A stretch of 5,085 nt of DNA from Oscillospiraceae bacterium (GTDB lineage: Bacteria > Bacillota > Clostridia > Oscillospirales > Ruminococcaceae). Below, piece by piece: positions 1-5,085 of the stretch. The DNA lies in contig DXWR01000215.1 of the NCBI GenBank assembly GCA_019416775.1, forward strand, positions 1-5,085, in the 5' to 3' direction. Made by a program: the position numbers and the translations under genes. How positions within the stretch are numbered: position 1 is the first letter of the stretch; each line of letters begins with the position of its first letter. The notes under the pieces are model-generated. The model was not told where the DNA came from. It searched no databases and saw nothing but the letters and a program-made list of their open reading frames with translations.

Positions 1-102
1 GTAGCATAAAGTCCTTGGAGAGGGACTCTAATCACTACTACTCTATAATACAAGGAGTATTTTGGCGGCTTTGAAGGAAAAGCAGGCCCGGCAACAAACT
101 GC
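1..102. other. Non-coding region upstream of the operon promoter
   Basis: No credible gene is seen here on either strand. Two small inverted repeats occur: AGTCC/GGACT (10-14 and 23-27, 8-nt loop) and AATAC/GTATT (47-51 and 57-61, 5-nt loop). Neither has a convincing T tract, so neither is called a terminator. TATAAT at 44-49 lacks a good -35 partner. Confidence 0.5.
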
Positions 103-131
103 TTGACAAAATGCAAAGGAGCAGGTATACT
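103..131 (+). promoter_or_regulatory. Sigma-A type promoter of the thiazole operon
   Basis: A perfect -35 box TTGACA (103-108) and a near-perfect -10 box TATACT (126-131) are separated by the ideal 17 bp. Transcription would start at about 137-139, giving a leader of roughly 88 nt before thiS. The match is good enough for strong constitutive initiation, so control is expected after initiation, at the leader terminator. An inverted repeat AAGCAG/CTGCTT (80-85 and 99-104) touches the first two bases of the -35 box, but it is short and may be chance. Confidence 0.88.
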
Positions 132-138
132 GTCTTAC

Positions 139-201
139 AGAGTGCAGAGCGCACGAAGGGGTACACCACCGCGGGTGTAAGCTTTCGTGTGCTCTTTTTT
201 T
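139..201 (+). promoter_or_regulatory. Probable HMP-PP riboswitch (thiS motif) in the thiS leader
   Basis: This leader contains nested, mutually exclusive hairpins. GTGC (142-145) can pair with GCAC (151-154) around a 5-nt loop. The GCAC arm is also needed for the terminator stem 147-157/184-194. Inside that stem a further perfect 6-bp stem, TACACC/GGTGTA (162-167 and 174-179), is flanked by purine-rich GAAGGGG and AAGCTTTC segments. The thiS motif is a known class upstream of thiS that senses the thiamin precursor HMP-PP with an aptamer almost wholly embedded in a terminator, and this leader fits that layout and gene context. I infer that ligand binding favours the 142-154 hairpin plus the inner stem, blocking the terminator and turning the operon on. 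The assignment comes from recalled architecture, not a covariance-model hit. Confidence 0.75.
147..201 (+). terminator. Leader intrinsic terminator (attenuator) before thiS
   Basis: An 11-bp stem pairs 147-157 (GAGCGCACGAA) with 184-194 (TTCGTGTGCTC), with one G-U wobble at 151/190. It is followed directly by seven T residues (195-201), the form of an intrinsic terminator. The loop itself contains the 162-179 hairpin, so the full structure is a long stem with an internal bulge. It ends 24 nt before the thiS start and lies downstream of the promoter, so it must be an attenuator of the operon and not the end of an upstream gene. Confidence 0.9.
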
Positions 202-225
202 GTTGCTCATTGGGAGGTGAAGAGG

Positions 226-420
226 ATGACGGTAACGGTAAATGGAGAGACCAAAACCGGTTGCGCCAACGTATTGGAACAGCTTACTCACATGGGATTT
301 GACCCCAAACGGGTGGCGGTAGAAAAGAACGGGGAAATCGTACCCCGGGCGCAGTATGAAGCAACTCCTTTGGCAGAAGGGGACAAGCTGGAGGTGGTTC
401 GTTTTGTGGGAGGCGGCTGA
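226..420 (+). CDS. thiS: Sulfur carrier protein ThiS
   Basis: ThiS is a small ubiquitin-like cytoplasmic protein. Its C-terminal glycine is adenylated by ThiF and converted to a thiocarboxylate that donates sulfur to ThiG. The 64-residue product has the usual family length (about 65), begins MTVTVNGE, carries the typical VAVEKNGEIVPR strand and the EGDKLEVVRFVGGG tail, and ends in the required Gly-Gly (63-64). I chose the ATG at 226 because GGAGG (213-217) lies 8 nt upstream and the family's first beta strand begins there; an in-frame start at 187 would lie inside the leader terminator. It is the first gene of the operon and its last 17 nt overlap the likely thiF start. Confidence 0.95.
   Translation: MTVTVNGETKTGCANVLEQLTHMGFDPKRVAVEKNGEIVPRAQYEATPLAEGDKLEVVRFVGGG
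390..406 (+). promoter_or_regulatory. Ribosome binding site and TTG start of thiF inside thiS
   Basis: GGAGGTGG (390-397) lies inside the 3' end of thiS, and the in-frame TTG at 404-406 follows the GGAGG core by 9 nt. No ATG in this frame has a comparable site: the ATG at 356 would overlap thiS by 65 nt without a Shine-Dalgarno sequence, and the ATG at 458 would cut off the ITKEQIQAA segment, which resembles the N-terminus of clostridial ThiF proteins. The arrangement implies translational coupling of thiF to thiS. Confidence 0.6.
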
Positions 421-1060
421 TGCTCCAACGATCACAAAAGAACAGATCCAAGCTGCCATGGACCAACGCTTTTCTCCGGAGATCCGCCAAAAATTGGCAG
501 ATGCTCGGGTGGGAATTGCCGGTTTAGGAGGTTTGGGAAGTCACATTGCAGTGATGCTGGCCCGCACCGGGGTGGGGACGCTGCATTTGGTGGATTTTGA
601 TGTGGTGGATCTCACCAACCTAAACCGCCAGCAGTATTACCTTCCCCAATTAGGGCAGGAAAAAACCAAGGCTCTCTGCGATTTGCTGCGGCAGATCAAC
701 CCTTATCTGACCTTGCTGCCCCAGACCGTGCGGGTAACCGAGGAAAATGCCGGGGAATTGTTTCGGGAAGATCCCATCCTCTGCGAAGCCTTCGATCAGC
801 CGGAACAGAAAGCCATGCTGGTCAGCACTGTGCTGGAACAGTGCCCCAATACAATGGTGATCTCCGGTTCCGGTATGGCGGGTTACGGCAGTGCCAACGA
901 TATTCGCAGCCGGAAAGCGGCCCGGCGGCTCTACCTCTGCGGGGACGAAACCACCGATCTGGCTCCCTTCCGAGGATTGATGGCCCCACGGGTCAGTGTT
1001 TGCGCCGGCCACCAGGCCAACCTGGCGGTGCGGTTGATTTTGGGAGAAGAAACTCCCTGA
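404..1060 (+). CDS. thiF: ThiS adenylyltransferase ThiF, short clostridial type
   Basis: ThiF is an E1-like cytoplasmic enzyme that uses ATP to adenylate the C-terminal glycine of ThiS, the activation step before sulfur transfer. With a TTG start it has 218 residues, in the range of the short clostridial ThiF family and below E. coli ThiF (about 250). Visible motifs are the nucleotide-binding GLGGLGS (40-46), LVDFDVVD (62-69) with the ATP/Mg-site aspartates, and TNLNRQQYY (71-79) with the E1 arginine finger R75, followed by K87. The CEAFDQPEQKAML and GMAGYG segments are typical of this subfamily. No paired CxxC zinc-binding motifs are present, unlike the E. coli enzyme, so a structural zinc is not expected. 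The start is uncertain: TTG 404 is preferred, with ATG 458 (200 residues) as the alternative. Confidence 0.93.
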   Translation: MWEAADAPTITKEQIQAAMDQRFSPEIRQKLADARVGIAGLGGLGSHIAVMLARTGVGTLHLVDFDVVDLTNLNRQQYYLPQLGQEKTKALCDLLRQINPYLTLLPQTVRVTEENAGELFREDPILCEAFDQPEQKAMLVSTVLEQCPNTMVISGSGMAGYGSANDIRSRKAARRLYLCGDETTDLAPFRGLMAPRVSVCAGHQANLAVRLILGEETP

Positions 1061-1093
1061 GTTGTTTGATTAAAATTGGAAAGGAAGAACATC

Positions 1094-1858
1094 ATGCAGG
1101 ATACCTGGAAATTAGGCGGCCATGAATTTACCTCCCGGTTTATTCTTGGCTCCGGAAAATACGATTTGAATCTCATCAAAGCGGCGGTGGAGGACGCCGG
1201 CGCCCAGATCATTACCTTGGCTCTCCGCCGGGCTAATACCGGGGACACCGAAAACATTCTGGACTACATCCCCAAAGGCGTCACCCTGCTGCCCAACACC
1301 AGTGGCGCCCGGAACGCGGAAGAAGCAGTGCGGATTGCCCGTTTGGCTCGGGAGATGGGCTGCGGGGACTTTGTGAAAATCGAAGTGATTCACGAGTCTA
1401 AATATCTGCTGCCGGACAACTACGAAACCATTAAGGCTACCGAAATTTTGGCCAAGGAAGGTTTTGTGGTCATGCCCTACATGTACCCGGATTTGAACGT
1501 GGCCCGGGATCTGGTGAATGCCGGCGCGGCGGCTGTCATGCCTTTGGCTGCCCCCATCGGTTCCAATAAGGGACTGTGCACCAAGGAGTTTATCCAGATT
1601 CTGGTGGAGGAAATTGACCTGCCTGTCATTGTAGACGCCGGCATCGGCCGTCCCAGCCAGGCCTGCGAAGTGATGGAGATGGGTGCCGCTGCTGTCATGG
1701 CCAATACCGCCATTGCCACCGCCGGGGACATTCCCGCCATGGCCGGGGCCTTCCGCAAAGCCATTGAAGCTGGTCGGGCCGCCTATCTGTCCGGCTTGGG
1801 CCGGGTACGTCAGACCGCCAGCGCTTCCAGCCCCCTCACCGGATTTCTGCAGGACTAA
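1094..1858 (+). CDS. thiG: Thiazole synthase ThiG
   Basis: ThiG is a cytoplasmic TIM-barrel enzyme that condenses 1-deoxy-D-xylulose 5-phosphate, dehydroglycine and ThiS-thiocarboxylate sulfur into the thiazole phosphate carboxylate. The product has 254 residues, a full-length match to the family. Visible signatures are GSGKY (19-23), NTSGARNAEEA (68-78), the Schiff-base lysine K95 in GDFVKIEVI, the phosphate-binding PLAAPIGS region (150-157), DAGIGRPS (181-188), NTAIATA (204-210) and the conserved tail ending ASSPLTGFL. The ATG at 1094 has AAGGAAG (1081-1087) 6 nt upstream; a TTG at 1076 is in frame but poorly placed. The gene follows thiF after 33 nt and precedes thiH by 14 nt. ThiG and ThiH form a complex in E. 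coli, which fits their adjacency here. Confidence 0.97.
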   Translation: MQDTWKLGGHEFTSRFILGSGKYDLNLIKAAVEDAGAQIITLALRRANTGDTENILDYIPKGVTLLPNTSGARNAEEAVRIARLAREMGCGDFVKIEVIHESKYLLPDNYETIKATEILAKEGFVVMPYMYPDLNVARDLVNAGAAAVMPLAAPIGSNKGLCTKEFIQILVEEIDLPVIVDAGIGRPSQACEVMEMGAAAVMANTAIATAGDIPAMAGAFRKAIEAGRAAYLSGLGRVRQTASASSPLTGFLQD

Positions 1859-1872
1859 GGGAGGGCATCAGC

Positions 1873-3033
1873 ATGACGAAAATTACACAAGACTGGGACC
1901 CCATGGAATATGCCCCGGAGATGGAGCAGATTGACTCCACCATCTTGGAGGAAGTGCTTCGCCGCCGGGAGGAATACGACTACAATCGTTACACTGCTGC
2001 CGACGTCCGCCGGGCGCTGGATGCAGATCACCGCACCCCGGAAGATTTTGCCGCCCTGCTGAGCCCTGCTGCCGCACCCTTTTTGGAGGAGATGGCCCAA
2101 AAAGCCCAGCTGGAGACCCGGAAGCATTTCGGCAATTCCGTGTATCTCTTTACCCCCCTTTACATCTCCAACTACTGCGAGAATTACTGCGTCTATTGCG
2201 GCTTTAACTGCCACAATAAGATCCGTCGCGCCAAGCTGGACATGGACGGCATCCGTAAGGAGATGGAAGCCATTGCCAAAACCGGCCTGGAAGAGATTTT
2301 GATCCTCACCGGGGAAAGCCGGAAGATGAGCGACGTGGACTACATTGCCGACGCCTGCCGCATTGCCCGGGAGTACTTCAAGATGGTAGGGGTGGAGGTT
2401 TACCCCATGAACAGCGACGAGTACCGCAAGCTTCGGGAAGCCGGTGCGGACTACGTCACGGTGTTCCAGGAAACCTACAACCCGGAAAAGTACAGCAAGC
2501 TCCATCTGGGCGGCCACAAGCGGGTGTTCCCCTACCGGGTCAACGCCCAGGAACGGGCCCTCATGGGCGGAATGCGGGGTGTGGCCTTTGCCGCCCTGCT
2601 GGGGTTGGACGACTTCCGCAAGGACGCGTTTGCCACCGGGATGCACGCCTGGTTGATCCAGCGCAAGTATCCCCATGCAGAGATTTCCTTCTCCTGCCCC
2701 CGTCTGCGTCCCATTATCAACAACGATAAGATCAACCCCAAAGACGTCCACGAACCTCAGCTTTTGCAGGTGATGACCGCCTACCGGTTGTTTATGCCCT
2801 TTGCGGGAATGACTATTTCCACCCGGGAATGCGCCCGGTTCCGGGATCATGTCATCGGTCTGGCGGCCACCAAGATTTCCGCCGGAGTGAGCACCGGCAT
2901 CGGCAGTCACGCCGGGGAAGAAGAAGGGGACGACCAGTTCGAGATCAGCGATACCCGGAATGTGGACCAGGTGTTGGAAGGCATCCGTTCTCAGGGATTG
3001 CAGCCGGTGATGAATGATTATGTTTACCTGTAA
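1873..3033 (+). CDS. thiH: 2-iminoacetate synthase (tyrosine lyase) ThiH, radical SAM
   Basis: ThiH cleaves L-tyrosine with S-adenosylmethionine to give dehydroglycine (2-iminoacetate) and p-cresol, supplying the C-N unit of the thiazole to ThiG. The 386-residue product is close to E. coli ThiH (377). The radical-SAM [4Fe-4S] motif CENYCVYCGF places the cluster cysteines at C102, C106 and C109, preceded by the typical LYISNY. LILTGES (143-149) is the SAM-contacting second strand, and the C-terminal part contains STGIGSH followed by DDQFEISDTRNVDQVL, characteristic of ThiH. GGGAGGG (1859-1865) sets the ATG at 1873. The enzyme is oxygen sensitive, so using it in place of the glycine oxidase ThiO points to an anaerobic life style. 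Its last 20 nt overlap the next gene. Confidence 0.96.
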   Translation: MTKITQDWDPMEYAPEMEQIDSTILEEVLRRREEYDYNRYTAADVRRALDADHRTPEDFAALLSPAAAPFLEEMAQKAQLETRKHFGNSVYLFTPLYISNYCENYCVYCGFNCHNKIRRAKLDMDGIRKEMEAIAKTGLEEILILTGESRKMSDVDYIADACRIAREYFKMVGVEVYPMNSDEYRKLREAGADYVTVFQETYNPEKYSKLHLGGHKRVFPYRVNAQERALMGGMRGVAFAALLGLDDFRKDAFATGMHAWLIQRKYPHAEISFSCPRLRPIINNDKINPKDVHEPQLLQVMTAYRLFMPFAGMTISTRECARFRDHVIGLAATKISAGVSTGIGSHAGEEEGDDQFEISDTRNVDQVLEGIRSQGLQPVMNDYVYL

Positions 3034-3577
3034 TACCATCGCCGTCACCTACCGCAAGCTCTGCACCCGTCCCTTTCTGGAGCAGATTGACCGGGTACTC
3101 AAGCAAAAGCCTGTGGGACTGATTCTCCGGGAAAAGGACCTCAGTTGGGAAGACTATGCCGCCTTAGCGAAACAGGTGATTTCCCTCTGTCAGGCGGCGG
3201 GGGTGTCCTGTTACCTCAATGGATTTCCCCGGGCAGGGGAACAGTTAGGCCATCCCTGGTTGCAGCTTTCTTTCCCGCTGCTTTTGGAGTATGGTCGTCC
3301 TAAGGGAACCCAGCGGCTGGGCATCTCGGTACACTCGGTGGAGGAAGCAGTCCGGGCCCAACAGCTTGGCGCTGATTTTTTGATGGCCGGGCACATTTTT
3401 TCCACCGATTGCAAGCCCGGCCTTCCCCCCAGAGGGTTGGAGTTCTTGCAGCAGGTATGTCAGGCGGTGACCATCCCGGTGTACGCCATTGGCGGGATAA
3501 CTCCGGAAAATGCACCTTTGGCCATCCAGGCCGGAGCGGAAGGGGTCTGTGTGATGTCCGGCGCCATGAAAATTTAA
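3014..3577 (+). CDS. tenI: TenI/ThiE-family protein, probable thiazole tautomerase
   Basis: This is a 187-residue TIM-barrel protein of the TenI/thiamin-phosphate synthase family. TenI isomerises the unstable ThiG product to the aromatic thiazole carboxylate phosphate. The core motifs ILREKDLS (37-44), GISVHSVEEAV (103-113), ADFLMAGHIFSTDCKPGL (120-137), IPVYAIGGITPEN (154-166) and GVCVMSG (177-183) follow B. subtilis TenI segment by segment, including the histidine of the GHVF motif that is catalytic in TenI (here H127). The HxGQxD-type and ND substrate motifs of true ThiE are not seen. Automatic annotation would probably say thiamin-phosphate synthase, and a ThiE role is not excluded. It stops four residues after the VMSG strand, so the usual last helix is missing. 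The start is uncertain: ATG 3014 overlaps thiH by 20 nt and ATG 3020 by 14 nt, with only a weak GGTGA (3006-3010) upstream. Confidence 0.85.
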   Translation: MIMFTCNTIAVTYRKLCTRPFLEQIDRVLKQKPVGLILREKDLSWEDYAALAKQVISLCQAAGVSCYLNGFPRAGEQLGHPWLQLSFPLLLEYGRPKGTQRLGISVHSVEEAVRAQQLGADFLMAGHIFSTDCKPGLPPRGLEFLQQVCQAVTIPVYAIGGITPENAPLAIQAGAEGVCVMSGAMKI

Positions 3578-3587
3578 TACAAAACGT

Positions 3588-3638
3588 AAAAAAGAGCCAA
3601 GAGATTCCAAATAGGAGTTTCTTAGCTCTTTTCTTTTT
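3588..3638 (+). terminator. Long bidirectional intrinsic terminator between convergent operons
   Basis: AAAAGAGC (3590-3597) pairs with GCTCTTTT (3625-3632). After a single C/A mismatch (3598/3624) the stem continues with about ten further pairs, including some G-U, up to a loop AAATA (3609-3613 region). The downstream arm runs into a T-rich tract (3629-3638), serving the thi operon. The upstream arm is preceded by an A run (3588-3593), which becomes a U tract when read from the - strand. It can therefore also end the sigma/anti-sigma transcript arriving from 3704. Confidence 0.87.
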
Positions 3639-3703
3639 GGCTTCCGCCCACTGATTTAGGAGGAAACAGGGCATACACCGCATAAAAGGTGAGAAGCAGT
3701 GTG

Positions 3704-4999
3704 TCAGGTGGCGGAGCCGGATTCTTCTTCCGGGGCAGGGAGTGCGGGAATTCCGTTTTCGTAGTCCACGGTTTCGGCCATGGCAATCAGGTCTTCTTTG
3801 GAGATGTCGCCGTAGTAATAGATCCACATCAACCGTCCGCCATAACGCCAAATCAATCGGCTGTACTCTTCTTCTTTGACATACAGCCCTGACATACCCA
3901 ATACCTGTACTTCTTCCATGGGGTGAATACTGGAAACACCTGGCCAACAGCTGCCGCATTCGGGAATGGGATCCAGAATGCACTGATCCAGCACCAACTG
4001 AACGCCTTGAGCGTTTTCATAGGTATAGGTGGCGCCGTTGGTGGCAAAGCGACTGCTCCCATCTTTCAGGCTGCCGGTGGGGCCAACGTCCGTGTTGTTT
4101 TCCGTTTTGATCAGGGTGAATCCCTCCGGAGGGTCGCTGAAGTTGTAGTCGATGTTTTCATATCGTCCGGTTTCCTCTTCTTCCATCAAATCGTATATTT
4201 CGTCCCAAAGGTGATAATAAAATCGTTTGCCAATGGACACCATATAATTTTGATTTGGGTCGTAATAATCATCTAAATAGCAATAATAGTCCGAAGAAAC
4301 TGTGTTTAAATCCAATTCTCGGGAATAGGGGGTGTATTTCATACCGTCCACCCATTCCAAAAGTTGGTCTTCCGACACATTGCCCCAATACTCAATGGTA
4401 AAGGTGGAACCGCCGTTGAGCCAAAAAGCATATCCTTTTTCGCCGGAAGAACCATAAAAAATGGTAACACCGTTCTGCTCGATGGATTTCAACTCAAAGG
4501 GAGTTTCTAGCAGCAGGCTGAGATACGACCCCTGCTGGGTGAAGTTGAGGATATCTCCGGTATCCGGATTATACCATTGGTCGAAGTGTTCCAGAGATAG
4601 TTCCGGCTCTAAGGAACCATCGTAGAGATGGATGAATCCTTCCGGTTCGGGGAATTGGTAATGGGGAACTGGAGATGCTTCCTCATAGTATCCCCGCACG
4701 CGATAATGATATTCCGGCAGATCGGTTTGATAATCGGTGTAGATGCCGGTGAATTTAATGTAAGCCCCATTGGTGACAGCTTGGTATACCGTGCAGGATC
4801 CCATCACCAGCAGCACTGCCACCAACAGCAGCACCACTGCCCGCATCCTTCTGGAAATACGGCGGGGAGCCAATCCCAATTTCCGCGCGATTCTCTTTTC
4901 CAATCCGGACGAAGGGAAAAGCATGGGCTGCTCCGGTATCGCGGAAAATTCTTCCTGCTGGGCTTGACGAAAGGCCCGGCGAAGTTCTTCTCTGGTCAT
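3704..4999 (-). CDS. Single-pass membrane protein with two DUF4367-like domains, probable anti-sigma or sensor protein
   Basis: The 431-residue product begins with a short cytoplasmic part (1-53) that is arginine- and glutamate-rich. This part contains the pattern FSAIPEQP followed by FPSSGLEKRIARKLG, which resembles the N-terminus of clostridial DUF4367 proteins. A single hydrophobic segment (about 54-68) follows, preceded by RRISRRMR, giving an inside N-terminus. The rest would be extracytoplasmic. Two similar units occur, each with a PEGF motif (119-122 and 291-294), a Y-x-G strand (about 143-162 and 327-344) and a C-terminal unit of strands ending in a short helix (173-222 and 364-413). 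The second unit has the clearer DUF4367 ending, YGDISKEDLIAMAETVDY. A tyrosine- and acid-rich stretch (236-286) separates them. It lies 12 nt after a sigma factor gene, with AGGGAG (5005-5010) 5 nt before the ATG. Anti-sigma function is inferred from architecture and context. Confidence 0.75.
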   Translation of the reverse strand: MTREELRRAFRQAQQEEFSAIPEQPMLFPSSGLEKRIARKLGLAPRRISRRMRAVVLLLVAVLLVMGSCTVYQAVTNGAYIKFTGIYTDYQTDLPEYHYRVRGYYEEASPVPHYQFPEPEGFIHLYDGSLEPELSLEHFDQWYNPDTGDILNFTQQGSYLSLLLETPFELKSIEQNGVTIFYGSSGEKGYAFWLNGGSTFTIEYWGNVSEDQLLEWVDGMKYTPYSRELDLNTVSSDYYCYLDDYYDPNQNYMVSIGKRFYYHLWDEIYDLMEEEETGRYENIDYNFSDPPEGFTLIKTENNTDVGPTGSLKDGSSRFATNGATYTYENAQGVQLVLDQCILDPIPECGSCWPGVSSIHPMEEVQVLGMSGLYVKEEEYSRLIWRYGGRLMWIYYYGDISKEDLIAMAETVDYENGIPALPAPEEESGSAT

Positions 5000-5011
5000 A
5001 ATTTCTCCCTC

Positions 5012-5085
5012 TTATTTCATTTGATTGGCTTTGGCCCAGTCTAATAGTTTTTGCTTGCCTCGGGTGATCTGCTTTTTCACCGTGG
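5012..5085 (-). CDS. C-terminal end of a sigma-70/ECF-like sigma factor (partial, runs off the window)
   Basis: The reverse strand from the right edge reads 23 codons, TVKKQITRGKQKLLDWAKANQMK in two parts (TVKKQITRGKQKLL, then DWAKANQMK), ending at TAA (5012-5014). The TVK-x-x-I-x-RGK-x-KL pattern is the end of the region 4 recognition helix of ECF and related sigma factors, where (S/T)VKSR-x-x-RA-x-KKL is usual. The 5' end lies outside the window. The gene is 12 nt upstream of the membrane protein gene and certainly co-transcribed with it, a typical sigma/anti-sigma arrangement. With only the tail visible, the subgroup cannot be named, and another helix-turn-helix regulator is possible. Confidence 0.7.
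   Translation of the reverse strand, partial: TVKKQITRGKQKLLDWAKANQMK

Noticed and set aside
44..49. TATAAT as a -10 box of a second, upstream promoter
   Set aside because: The best -35 candidate at allowed spacing (GGGACT, 16 bp) matches only three of six bases.
132..225. TPP riboswitch (THI box) in the thiS leader
   Set aside because: The conserved CTGAGA-type core is absent, and the leader is too short once the terminator is accounted for.
187..225. Upstream in-frame start for thiS at 187
   Set aside because: It lies within the terminator arm, has no Shine-Dalgarno site, and adds 13 residues that are not family-like; ATG 226 has GGAGG at 8 nt.
111..302. Small + strand open frame that could be a leader peptide
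   Set aside because: Its ATG lies inside the promoter, between the -35 and -10 boxes, and would not be in the transcript.
1855..3048. Long 397-codon - strand open frame opposite thiH
   Set aside because: It is antisense to the unmistakable radical-SAM thiH gene, and its translation is low in complexity and resembles no family I recognise; it is a shadow of GC-rich codon use.
3655..3703. AGGAGG near 3658 as a ribosome binding site for a + strand gene
   Set aside because: No ATG, GTG or TTG at suitable spacing opens a plausible reading frame, and it lies after the terminator.
4790..4802. Lipobox (VMGSC) making the membrane protein a lipoprotein
   Set aside because: Some 53 residues precede the hydrophobic segment, too long for a signal peptide, and the -3 residue is Met; a membrane anchor is the better reading.
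1..5085. CRISPR arrays, insertion sequences, tRNA or rRNA genes, phage or defence genes
   Set aside because: No direct-repeat arrays, transposase motifs, terminal repeats or RNA-gene signatures were seen; the window reads as ordinary core metabolism plus a regulatory pair.

Overview
The window holds a compact thiamin-thiazole biosynthesis operon on the + strand (about 100-3638) that converges on a sigma factor/anti-sigma-type membrane protein pair on the - strand (3704-5085). The host is most likely an anaerobic member of the Clostridia (Bacillota). The evidence is strong GGAGG-type Shine-Dalgarno sites, a radical-SAM ThiH (oxygen-sensitive) in place of ThiO, a short clostridial-type ThiF, and a DUF4367-type membrane protein next to a sigma factor. 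Moderately GC-rich codon use would suit the Oscillospirales or relatives, but that placement is a guess.

Region 1-225 is the control region. A near-consensus promoter (TTGACA, 17 bp, TATACT, 103-131) precedes a leader of about 88 nt. The leader contains an intrinsic terminator (147-201) whose stem encloses a second inner stem and overlaps a competing upstream hairpin (142-154). This matches the architecture of the thiS-motif/HMP-PP riboswitch, a very small class in which the aptamer is embedded in the terminator. No TPP riboswitch (THI box) is seen.

Region 226-3577 holds five closely packed or overlapping genes: thiS (sulfur carrier), thiF (ThiS adenylyltransferase), thiG (thiazole synthase), thiH (tyrosine lyase) and a tenI/thiE-family gene that looks more like the thiazole tautomerase TenI than a true thiamin-phosphate synthase. 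Together they make the thiazole half of thiamin: ThiF and ThiS deliver sulfur, ThiH makes dehydroglycine from tyrosine, ThiG condenses these with 1-deoxy-D-xylulose 5-phosphate, and TenI aromatises the product. No gene of the pyrimidine branch (thiC, thiD) is present. A switch that senses the pyrimidine partner HMP-PP therefore makes sense as a way to match thiazole supply to pyrimidine supply.

Region 3578-3703 is the intergenic space between convergent operons and holds a long hairpin with A and T tracts on both sides, probably a bidirectional terminator. On the - strand, the last 23 codons of a sigma-70/ECF-like gene enter from the right edge. They are followed after 12 nt by a 431-residue single-pass membrane protein with two DUF4367-like extracytoplasmic domains, probably its anti-sigma or sensor partner.
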